Below are positions 56,352-64,000 of a stretch of 64,000 nucleotides of DNA, in pieces. The stretch spans positions 189,616,630 to 189,680,629 of the forward strand of contig CM067369.1 of the NCBI GenBank assembly GCA_034401795.1, given 5' to 3'. Origin of the DNA: Chaetoderma sp. LZ-2023a (lineage: Eukaryota; Mollusca; Caudofoveata; Chaetodermatida; Chaetodermatidae). A model generated the notes under the pieces. That model worked only from the letters and a program-made list of their open reading frames with translations, made no database searches and had not been told where the DNA came from. Position numbers and translations under genes: made by a program. Position 1 is the stretch's first letter, and the number at the start of each line of letters is the position of its first letter.

Positions 56352-56599
56352 GGTTACTAGATATAAAGAGTTCCGTCTAGATCGTGCTGGTTTCGTGTAC
56401 GTTCCCGTAAAGGATTAACATTAATGAATCTGATCACGTATTTATTATTAGATACCTTTAAGTCAGTGCCTATATAGTAGGATCGATATATAAATAGCAA
56501 CATTACCCGCCCTCTACGGGCTCTACCCCGCGCTATCCCACCCCCAAATTGCTACGAAATGTTTTATCAATGGGTTCCGGTACCTGGTAGTGTTAGATG
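56352..56599. other. No gene seen
   Basis: Spacer without a coding signal. Confidence 0.4.
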
Positions 56600-56950
56600 T
56601 TCTAAATAGTATACTATAAGTCGCCAACAGACTGCCAATCTGAAAGCAGTCGTGTTCATGGTGGTGTCCAAGATGGTCGCCAAACGCCTGAAATGGCCAT
56701 AAGTCGCTAACTATTCAAGCTAGGCTGAGAGCATAGGTGTCTACCTCTAGCTTCTGGGAACCTAACAATCCAATCATTAAGCCTCGTTAGAACGCCGCGT
56801 GGTTATGAGGTAGTTTAGAAATTCGACATGACGATCGAGATGGCCAATACAACCCTAAACTGGTCATACGCCATTGCCTATTCATACTAGATTGGATGCG
56901 GACATCTCCTTTCATTTCTAGTTAGATAAATAATTCTAGAAAAAGCTGTT
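56600..56950. repeat. Satellite-like tandem, ~169-bp period
   Basis: CAAGATGGTCGCC..GAAATGGCCATAAGTCGC..CTATTCAAGCTAGGCTG (from about 56668) recurs as CGAGATGGCCAAT..AAACTGGTCATACGCC..CTATTCATACTAGATTG (from about 56837). A partial unit (TATAAGTCGCCAA) precedes at about 56613. Confidence 0.65.
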
Positions 56951-56954
56951 TCCT

Positions 56955-57540
56955 ATGATACACCGACCGAAAACTGCCAAATCACTGATGAATACAGATT
57001 ATATGGGGTCTTGGCTAATGCACTCGCACACTCTTTCTGATTACTTGCTAGTATTTACTGCTGCTGACCATTTCAAATATTTTAAATCCATAGCTTTTGC
57101 TCTCCAAGAAATAATTGATCTAAAGGTTAAATGCACATATGTGTTCAAGAATTTATTGATGGTTACGAGGCCATCTGTCGTAGCAGTAACTTCTGGACGG
57201 ACAAGCCTAAGCTCTGACCTTGTAATTGAGCAGACTCTGATGAGATCAGTGAAAGGATGTGTTGACTTTACTCGCTCTAGCGGGATTCTCGATGAACAGT
57301 GGTCATTGTGGACAATGTCTACACCATCTGAGTACAACAATGAAATGAAAGAAATCACGGACCTCACTGACACAGCAAGTGAATAACAAAGAGCATCAAC
57401 TGAAGCATAGATTAAGAAAGAGAAGTTTGACTTGAAAAAAGGTTCAAAGTTGAACTCGCTGGATCCTACGCTGAGAAATGTTGTCAATCATGTTGCAAAT
57501 GTGGATGTTACTGTCCATGACTTGTCCTGGGTGCTTTGCT
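56955..57540 (+). pseudogene. Uncharacterised multicopy invertebrate protein family, C-terminal block
   Basis: A 143-codon open frame with 'MGSWLMHSHTLSDYLLVFTA', 'HFKYFKSIAFALQEIIDLK', 'SDLVIEQTLMRSVKGCVDFT' and 'SSGILDEQWSLWTMSTPSEY'. I recognise the pattern GNWxLHLxxxxxMLPxFxAAxHxxYxKSxxxYLQxM...WxGxxxDxxIEQTLMRSxKxxGGLTRGxGxxE as the C-terminal part of a highly duplicated invertebrate family of unknown function. After the stop, 'IKKEKFDLKKGSKLNSLDPT' and 'LRNVVNHVANVDV' continue the family in another frame. Its N-terminal and middle parts are at 20.0 and 28.0 kb. Confidence 0.62.
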
Positions 57541-57935
57541 TTAGTGTTTACAATGGTAGAGATGAGAAATCTACGGTACAATAGTAAATTCATAGCCATG
57601 GTCTTTGATGGTGAAGGTACATCCATCCAAACAACACATACCAGAGACATGTTCATCCAATTGTGAGCTTCAGTGCGGAAATCTCGTTTTTCGGCAATAC
57701 GGAGGACATTTTGTCTCTCTACAGAAACAAAGTAGGAATGATCAATCGCATCAGTGGAAAAAACCGGAATCCGGCGTCATCAATGTATCAGGGAACACAT
57801 AATGGTCGCTTTATCATTTGATTGGCGAAGGTAAATATCTTCCTATCAGTCTCCTTTATGATGGTGAAACAGAAAGCAAGAACCTTTATCAGTCAGTCGG
57901 TCAAAGCGAAACAAAATGTGTAACGTCGACCATCT
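57541..57935. other. Possible extension of the C-terminal block, otherwise nothing
   Basis: Short protein-like pieces between stops ('NTEDILSLYRNKVGMINRIS' near 57695) may belong to the same family. No motif allows a firm call. Confidence 0.3.
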
Positions 57936-58272
57936 GAATTCCCAGTTTTAGCTATGCCCCGCCCATCACTAGCTAAGCTCCACCCACACATCGTTCATGT
58001 TGGAATAGATCGATCCCTGAACCCACTGACTATAAATTTCCAAAGAATTATACATGTAAGTTGTTAAGTATTTTGAAAGTAATTTGATTGCAAGCTGTTG
58101 CTGCCTATGGCAGCAACAGCGTCCAGTCAAATTAGTTTCTAAATATTCAACATAATGTTTATTACATTGTAAAGACATACAATTCGCACAACGTGTCCGA
58201 CTATTAAGCGCTAAAAACTGATTATTTCAACCAACTGATGGTTGGGCATAACTAAAACTGGAAAGCTCCATT
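57936..58272 (+). mobile_element. Foldback MITE family A, chimeric copy with two short-type ends
   Basis: It starts GAATTCCCAGTTTTAGCTA and carries an intact hairpin (about 58052-58151, tip TTGCTGCCTATGGCAGCAA). After 58240 it does not run into a CRE-rich end but into GGGCATAACTAAAACTGG, the complement of its own left end. Both termini are thus the AGCTATGCCC type, the mirror case of the copy at 9516. Confidence 0.85.
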
Positions 58273-58342
58273 GACGCCATCTTGAGTTTATCTATTAACT
58301 AGTAAGCCCGTGTCAGTCAAATCAGTCTTGCAAGGTTGCTAA

Positions 58343-58347
58343 ACACA

Positions 58348-58434
<87 letters not shown>

Positions 58435-58509
58435 TCGCTCGCTCGCTCGCCCGCCCGCCCGCACGCACGCACGCCCGCCCGCCCGCACGCACGCACGCAC
58501 ACACACACA
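58343..58509. repeat. (CACG)n/(CTCG)n/(CCCG)n microsatellite
   Basis: Compound tetranucleotide tract. All frames through it are artefacts. Confidence 0.97.
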
Positions 58510-58779
58510 TCTAGCGGCACATATATAGTACGGATAGTTGATAAATTTTCGTCGTTGTAAGGTTGTATCGACCATTTTGGGAGCGAGGTTTCACAGATAC
58601 CTGATAACCCCATGCCATTCTTGTTGGGCTCGTAGGCCACAAAACCTAACGGTAGGCATCAAAATCACAACTCTTGTATGAATTGGTAATTGGTAACATC
58701 CTGGACTCACTGGTTTGCAGTACTTCCGACATTGCTGCACGCTGTGTTATGAGAAACATAGCTTTCCAGTTCTTCTAGA
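58510..58779. other. No gene seen
   Basis: Spacer without a coding signal. Confidence 0.4.
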
Positions 58780-59035
58780 TGTTGTGGATTCGTAGATCAA
58801 AGATGCTCTTGACAAAAAGACTACGTTTCTACGATGCAACTTGCGTGTCCTTAATGCTGTACAACTGTAACACCTGGGAAACTCAAAGAGCAGTTCTAGA
58901 GAAGCTGGGTGTCTGCCACCACAAACACCTCCACGCCATCAATGGGCACAGTTGACCTGACAGAATCACTACCAAAGATGCGCTTTACAAGATGCGTAAA
59001 ACATCGCCCCTGTCCGTAGAATTAGAGCTCAGTCG
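58780..59035 (+). pseudogene. LINE ORF2 C-terminal fragment
   Basis: 'RSKMLLTKRLRFYDATCVSL' with 'MLYNCNTWETQRAVLEKLGV' and 'CHHKHLHAINGHS', then a stop and 'PDRITTKDALYKMRK', align with the LINE C-terminus at 40.0-40.2 and 55.7 kb. The usual SWxAPK is changed to TWETQR. Confidence 0.78.
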
Positions 59036-59350
59036 GAATATTCAAATATTTGTTCATAAAGACCAATAAGGCGAATATTCGCATAGCATACGGATTTCGA
59101 TTACTGAGGAAAATGACAAAATTGCCTTAGATTAGATTGGAAAAAAAATTCTTTTTCAAAATGGGCGGTAAAATGTTTGTTTCAGGCTCCGATCAACGTG
59201 AAACTTAGTCAACTTATAGGCCTATATTTATTTGATTTGATGAATTTTAAATTGGACATATCCAATGCTTTTTGAGATATTCAGGAACCGTATGGGAATT
59301 TGTTGTATGGCAATCGTTAATATCAAGGTCATCTTCTTTAGTTCCAATGC
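59036..59350. other. No gene seen
   Basis: AT-rich spacer. Confidence 0.4.
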
Positions 59351-59477
59351 CATCTCTTTAGACTTCAATACAGAAGTAGGCATATAAGAATGGTACTAAA
59401 TATTTCGAAAATAGTTTGACTAGAACTTTGTCGCTGTCTACAGCCAAATAAGAAATACCATTTGTCATTTACACTAA
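59351..59477. repeat. Sequence shared with 54899-54998
   Basis: Contains TTTGACTAGAACTTTGTCGC and the same flanking words as the stretch ahead of the MITE at 54999. Confidence 0.7.
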
Positions 59478-59822
59478 TGGAGGAATCCAGTTTTAGCTAT
59501 GCCCCACCCATCTGTAACTAAGCGCCATCCACGCTCGTTTTGAGATCAATCGATCCCTGCACTCTCTGAATCTCAATTTCCAGAAAACTATACAGGTAAG
59601 TTGTTTAATATTTTAAAACTAATTTGTCTGGGTGTTGTTGCTGCCTATACCATGTTCACGAAATAGTAAAGTCATACGATTCGTACAAAGTGACGGACTA
59701 TTAAGCGTTTAAGACGGACTATTTCGAGTCATTCTTTACGTAATTAGTTACGACGTTAGCCTACATGTGACGTATTTGATTATGATGGCATATGATTGAC
59801 TGAGAAACTGGATACCTCCATT
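59476..59822 (+). mobile_element. Foldback MITE family A copy, hairpin disrupted
   Basis: It starts AATGGAGGAATCCAGTTT and ends AAACTGGATACCTCCATT, the clearest matching terminal pair in the window. The right hairpin arm is deleted after TTGTTGCTGCCTATACC. CRE motifs are mutated. Confidence 0.88.
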
Positions 59823-60079
59823 GCCAATGTGTCAATCAAAGTTTTTCCCGAGCAAAAGATACCCTGTCTAAGGCCGTTTTCTCACTAGAGAGTTAATCAG
59901 GGATAACGCCATACGTCAGTCCTGATTAAATTAGACCGCCATAACCGACAATTCTTCGTTTCTATTAAGCAGTAGTCTAAAATATTCAAATAGTTCGAAT
60001 ATTCGTTCGTTTGTATAACTATGCGACTCTTCCAATTCAGTTTATTATAGGTACAAGTCGCCTAGAAAAGATGGTTCGT
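59823..60079. other. No gene seen
   Basis: Spacer without a coding signal. Confidence 0.4.
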
Positions 60080-60322
60080 GTGCTAAGGATGCCAGAAGAC
60101 ATATCCGCGCAGAGAATTTTGGAAACCCCCCTACTTGGGCCAGTAAATATAAAGCCATGAGAATAGATCATCGCAAAAATCTGTTATGTGTACTGCGAAG
60201 TGATTTTCGGAACTCAGTACACTCAGATGAAGAATGGACCTGGTACATTCTTCATCTGACTGTACTGAGTTCTGTTTTCTTAAAATCACTTCGCAGCACG
60301 CTTAACAGATTTATGTGATGAG
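60080..60322. repeat. LINE tail and its inverted duplicate (palindrome)
   Basis: The plus strand 60080-60235 encodes a LINE C-terminal tail ('VLRMPEDISAQRILE', 'DHRKNLLCVLRSDF'). From 60244 to 60322 the complement of the last ~80 bases follows: CTCAGATGAAGAATG faces CATTCTTCATCTGACTG across eight bases, and AATCTGTTATGTGTACTGCG faces CGCAGCACGCTTAACAGATT. Both arms also match the LINE tail near 39.79 kb. Confidence 0.88.
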
Positions 60323-60749
60323 AGCCCCCACCCCTCCCCGCCCCTAACCCCACCACCCACCCCGCCCCCACACACAAGGAGGCTAATGAATGTGGCTGAT
60401 GAAAACACACAGTTGTCAATACCGAAGACGGACTGATAAAAGCTGTATGATGTTTTCACTACTATCATAGCCGCATCATACAGTACATCATCATCAAACG
60501 GCTGTATATCGTGCAATCCCTATCTCTAGTATATCGGGCCTACACTTAATTTCAGCCGCTTTTCATATTGAGTAAGCGCACACCTGCGTCTATATCGATC
60601 ATTCGTTATGTGTGGTAAATTGGCACGTGACAGGGGAAGTAGTGCACCCGTGTCTATGGGGTCAACTTAAAAGAATCTCTTTATATGCCTATGAATGGTA
60701 GCTCTCAAAACTACTGGAACATTATTCTCGCCACCGTGCATCGGGAACT
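60323..60749. other. No gene seen; C-rich tract
   Basis: A C-rich tract at 60325-60378, otherwise nothing recognised. Confidence 0.5.
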
Positions 60750-60770
60750 AGATATATATATATATATATA
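60750..60770. repeat. (TA)n microsatellite
   Basis: About ten TA units. Confidence 0.95.
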
Positions 60771-61020
60771 GTCTTCGTATACGTATTTTAATTACCATGA
60801 TTGATAGTTTGGTGTCAGGGAAAGAAGACTAATATGGCGCGTGTATATGAGTGTCTACCAATCCATCTATTAATCTGATTATCTGACTACCAACGTCTGT
60901 CATTACCCCCTCATACATGCGTCCCCCAGCCACTTACAAAAAGCATTACAATAACCATTTGAATCATGTCCACTCGCCAAGGTTCCATACATGCCTGGGC
61001 ATTCTACCACCTGGTAGTAT
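60771..61020. other. No gene seen
   Basis: Spacer without a coding signal. Confidence 0.4.
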
Positions 61021-61202
61021 TTTGTTCGTTCATTCCTTTATTTATTCAGTCGTTCGCTCGTTCGTTCGATCGTACATTCGTTAGTTTGTTCATTCATTTG
61101 TTAGTTTGTTCCTTCATTTGTCCGTTCTTTCATTTGTTCATTCATTCGTTCATTCGTTCATCCATTCATATATTCATTTTTCCATTCGTCACTTCCTTCC
61201 TC
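61021..61202. repeat. Degenerate TTCG/TTCA tetranucleotide repeat
   Basis: Imperfect units of TTCGTTCATTC and TTTGTTCATTC. The Phe/Ser/Ile-rich frame across it is an artefact. Confidence 0.9.
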
Positions 61203-61453
61203 GGTTCTGAAAATACAGTGTGCATTAATATTTGTCTTTGACATGTTTTGGTTACCGTTTCATTTGATTATCCGTCCCTCCCTCCATCAATCTATCTAAA
61301 ACTATCTGCATATGAACAGATCAATGTGTGTATGCATACCGTTATCTTAACAAGCAAATTACTCTTGTATAAGATTCTTTCCCAGATTACGGTATGGACA
61401 ATGTGTTTTACTTATGAATTTCCATGCTAAGACCAATGTACAAACTGTACCAG

Positions 61454-61502
61454 GAGGCACGACAGGCGGCACGACAGGCGGGACGACAGGCGGGACAACC
61501 GG
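61454..61502. repeat. 12-bp minisatellite, four units
   Basis: GGCACGACAGGC repeated with slight changes (GGGACGACAGGC). It gives GTTGGTTG or PPVVPPVV in translation. Confidence 0.9.
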
Positions 61503-61538
61503 AGCAAGCGGACAGCAAATTCCATTTGTCTGCGTCAG

Positions 61539-62038
61539 TGCGTTAATGTTACATGCGATTAAAGCGGATCCTATGGTCAACGTGGTACACAGATTCTGGG
61601 CGACACACTGACTACCTACGCATGCAGGGAGAACTGCAAAACAAACAACATAAAACTGTATTAGTATGGATTAGGCCAGATCAATTTAATATTTTGTTTT
61701 ACGAAACTTCCTACCCAAAACACACGATTGGAGATGAGAAAAAATGTACAAAATGCGCAATTCCAAGCTCAAACGTTTTAAGCTATTACAGAATGAATCC
61801 TTTCATCATGTTTATTATCAAGATTGATCAAGAAAATCCAAAATATTTTCTCACTGAGTGTCCATTTCCAGACCAAGTGAAGACTATTTTTGAAAATTTA
61901 CCACTGGAATCGTTAACGGGTCAGCCATTCCAGTGGTAAATTTAAAGAAAAGTCCTTTCTTGTCCTGTAATTGGACTTTTCTCATGCAGAGCCATTATGA
62001 GCGGATTGAGCATTAAAGGGTTAACAAAGCTACAGAGA
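61539..62038 (+). repeat. Direct duplication, copy 1
   Basis: Matches 63501-64000 with about six differences in 500 bases, offset 1962. It contains a dispersed repeat C hairpin (61884-61940) and a 128-codon frame with no recognised domain. Confidence 0.95.
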
Positions 62039-62363
62039 ACAAAAAGACTTACAGAAAAGTCTGAGGAATTCCGAGTAATAAGGATTTGGCTGTGAAAAAT
62101 TGCTAGATGGAAAGAATGTTGAAAATAATACACGATTTATTTCTAGATATGGACAAATTAAGTTAAATAAATTCATGTGGCGTAAGCAGTTTGAGATCTC
62201 CAAACATGCCGTTCAGTTGCGCACGTGATAGCGGTTTGAAAAATGAATAGCTGCTGATGACGACAAACTGCAAAACTTCAAACTAATACGAGGGATCTTT
62301 TTATCATTGAGTTATTGGATTTTAAAATACCTCCATCTGACTCATTCACGCACTATGAGTCAT
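62039..62363. other. No gene seen
   Basis: AT-rich spacer. Confidence 0.4.
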
Positions 62364-62737
62364 GATGGAGGAATCCAGTTTTAGCTATTCCCCGCCCATT
62401 TTTAGCTAAGCTCCACCCACATTTCGACCGTATAGAGATAGATCGATCTCTGACCTCCCTGACTATCAATTTCCAGAAAACTATACATGCAGGTAAGCTG
62501 TTGAATATTTAGAAACTAATTTGACTGGGCGCTGTTGCTGCATATGAGGAAAATTAGTTTCAAAATATCCAACAGGACGTTTATTAAATAGTAAAGACAT
62601 AATTCGTACAAGACATAGATAAAAAATACTCCGTCATCAATTAAGCTTTTCGTGACGAACTTAGCGACGTTATTCATATACGTAATTGATTATGACGTCA
62701 CTCTACATGATTGATGGATAAACTGGATTTCGGTCTC
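62364..62737 (+). mobile_element. Foldback MITE family A copy
   Basis: It starts ATGGAGGAATCCAGTTTTAG and has hairpin arms GCTGTTGAATATTTAGAAAC and AGTTTCAAAATATCCAACAG with a partly deleted tip. TGACGTCA lies at 62693, and it ends GGATAAACTGGATTTCGG. Confidence 0.87.
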
Positions 62738-62913
62738 CAGAACTGCATTCACAATGTGCAATGTCTGCGACAATCCGTTTTATGTGATGCGAAGGCAGCA
62801 ATGTCCTGTTTTGAGATGATCTGCTATTTTCTATCCAGCTGATTAGTGTTGCTATCCATGGGTAGGTATCCAACGATAGTATGCCTCCATTTCGCTTAAA
62901 ATGTGTGTTTCAC
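62738..62913. other. No gene seen
   Basis: Short spacer. Confidence 0.4.
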
Positions 62914-63000
62914 AATGGAGGAATGGAGTTTTAGTTATGCCACGCCCATCATTAGCTAAGCGCCACCCACTCTTCGCCGGTCTTTGGATCGAGCGACCCT
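62914..63000 (+). mobile_element. Foldback MITE family A, cut by the gap
   Basis: It starts CAATGGAGGAATGGAGTTTT, followed by CCACGCCCATCATTAGCTAA, then the gap begins before the hairpin. Confidence 0.85.
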
Positions 63001-63500
63001 NNNNNNNNNNNNNNNNNNNNNNNNNNNNNNNNNNNNNNNNNNNNNNNNNNNNNNNNNNNNNNNNNNNNNNNNNNNNNNNNNNNNNNNNNNNNNNNNNNNN
63101 NNNNNNNNNNNNNNNNNNNNNNNNNNNNNNNNNNNNNNNNNNNNNNNNNNNNNNNNNNNNNNNNNNNNNNNNNNNNNNNNNNNNNNNNNNNNNNNNNNNN
63201 NNNNNNNNNNNNNNNNNNNNNNNNNNNNNNNNNNNNNNNNNNNNNNNNNNNNNNNNNNNNNNNNNNNNNNNNNNNNNNNNNNNNNNNNNNNNNNNNNNNN
63301 NNNNNNNNNNNNNNNNNNNNNNNNNNNNNNNNNNNNNNNNNNNNNNNNNNNNNNNNNNNNNNNNNNNNNNNNNNNNNNNNNNNNNNNNNNNNNNNNNNNN
63401 NNNNNNNNNNNNNNNNNNNNNNNNNNNNNNNNNNNNNNNNNNNNNNNNNNNNNNNNNNNNNNNNNNNNNNNNNNNNNNNNNNNNNNNNNNNNNNNNNNNN
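63001..63500. other. Assembly gap (500 N)
   Basis: Exactly 500 N. The sequence resumes inside the duplicated block, so the missing part may include repeat sequence. Confidence 0.99.
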
Positions 63501-64000
63501 TGCGTTAATGTTACAGGCGATTAAAGCGGATCCTATGGTCAACGTGGTACACAGATTCTGGGCGACACACTGACTACCTACGCATGCAGGGAGAACTGCA
63601 AAACAAACAACATAAAACTGTATTAGTATGGATTAGGCCAGATCAATTTAATATTTTGTTTTACGAAACTTCCTACCCAAAACACACGATTGGAGATGAG
63701 AAAAAATGTACAAAATGCGCAATTCCAAGCTCAAACGTGTTAAGCTATTACAGCATGAATCCTTTCATCATGTTTATTATCAAGATTGATCAAGAAAATC
63801 CAAAATATTTTCTCACTGAGTGTCCATTTCCAGACCAAGTGAAGACTATTTTTGAAAATTTACCACTGGAATCGTTAACGGGTCAGCCATTCCAGTGGTA
63901 AATTGAAAGAAAAGTCCTTTCTTGTCCTGTAATTGGAGTTTTCTCATGCAGAGCCATTATGAGCGGATTGAGCATTAAAGGGTTAACAAAGCCACAGAGA
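63501..64000 (+). repeat. Direct duplication, copy 2 (runs off the window)
   Basis: Near-identical to 61539-62038. It starts at the gap edge and continues past the window end, so its true length is unknown. Confidence 0.95.

Noticed and set aside
57041-57487. 148-codon minus-strand frame
   Set aside because: Opposite-strand shadow of the block with the SDLVIEQTLMRS motif, which is the recognisable one.
61553-61939. 128-codon frame, repeated at 63584-63901
   Set aside because: Conserved only because the DNA is a recent duplication. It ends in a repeat C hairpin and shows no recognised domain.
62901-63542. Long frames of 207, 196 and 174 codons
   Set aside because: They consist mainly of the second 500-N gap.

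Overview
The window looks like a gene-poor, transposon-packed stretch of nuclear DNA from an invertebrate animal, most likely a marine mollusc. I infer this from the mix of repeats: DIRS-type and Ty3/Gypsy retroelements, RTE- and CR1-like LINE tails, a tRNA-derived SINE, PIF/Harbinger and hAT relics, a very abundant foldback MITE, the GGTAAAGGGAGGTAATTC-type short repeat, and long (CACG)n and (GACA)n/(GGAC)n microsatellites. The phylum rests on remembered family resemblance and is not proven. I see no rRNA, no intact tRNA gene, no CRISPR array and no convincing intact host gene. Nearly every recognisable coding segment is broken by stops, frameshifts or deletions.

Layout. 1-3.3 kb: DIRS-like element with gag-like, RNase H and tyrosine recombinase parts but no reverse transcriptase core, followed by repeats that may be its termini (3.77-4.1 kb). 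5.3-5.6 kb: palindromic MITE with TTAA target duplication. 6.7-8.26 kb: solo LTR of the same Gypsy family found at 22-28 kb. 8.4-15.4 kb: palindromes, foldback MITEs, LINE fragments, a ~185-bp tandem repeat and a SINE. 15.7-18.7 kb: minus-strand Gypsy element, with a 57-bp tandem array upstream of its gag. 20.0-20.6 kb: first of three fragments of an uncharacterised multicopy invertebrate protein family. 20.75-21.4 kb: RTE-like LINE tail. 22.1-27.96 kb: plus-strand Gypsy element with long 5' LTR, primer binding site, gag, protease, and deletions removing the reverse transcriptase core, most of RNase H and integrase.

28.0-28.7 kb: second fragment of the uncharacterised family. 29-45 kb: mostly non-coding, with foldback MITEs (one holding a nested TTAA element), microsatellites, one 500-N gap and a minus-strand LINE. 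45.1-46.6 kb: a ~1.5-kb imperfect palindrome. 47-52 kb: LINE tails, a Harbinger transposase relic, a 66-bp minisatellite and a non-autonomous hAT element. 52-64 kb: many more foldback MITEs, LINE tails, satellites, the third fragment of the uncharacterised family (57 kb), a LINE-tail palindrome, and a ~99 % identical 500-bp duplication beside a second 500-N gap.

There are no pathways or operons here. The biology is that of mobile DNA and its decay. The main themes are the foldback MITE family (about 17 copies, carrying 12 of the 13 exact TGACGTCA motifs in the window), several fully palindromic units that would fold into long hairpins if transcribed, and two unrelated retroelements that have both lost their reverse transcriptase core.
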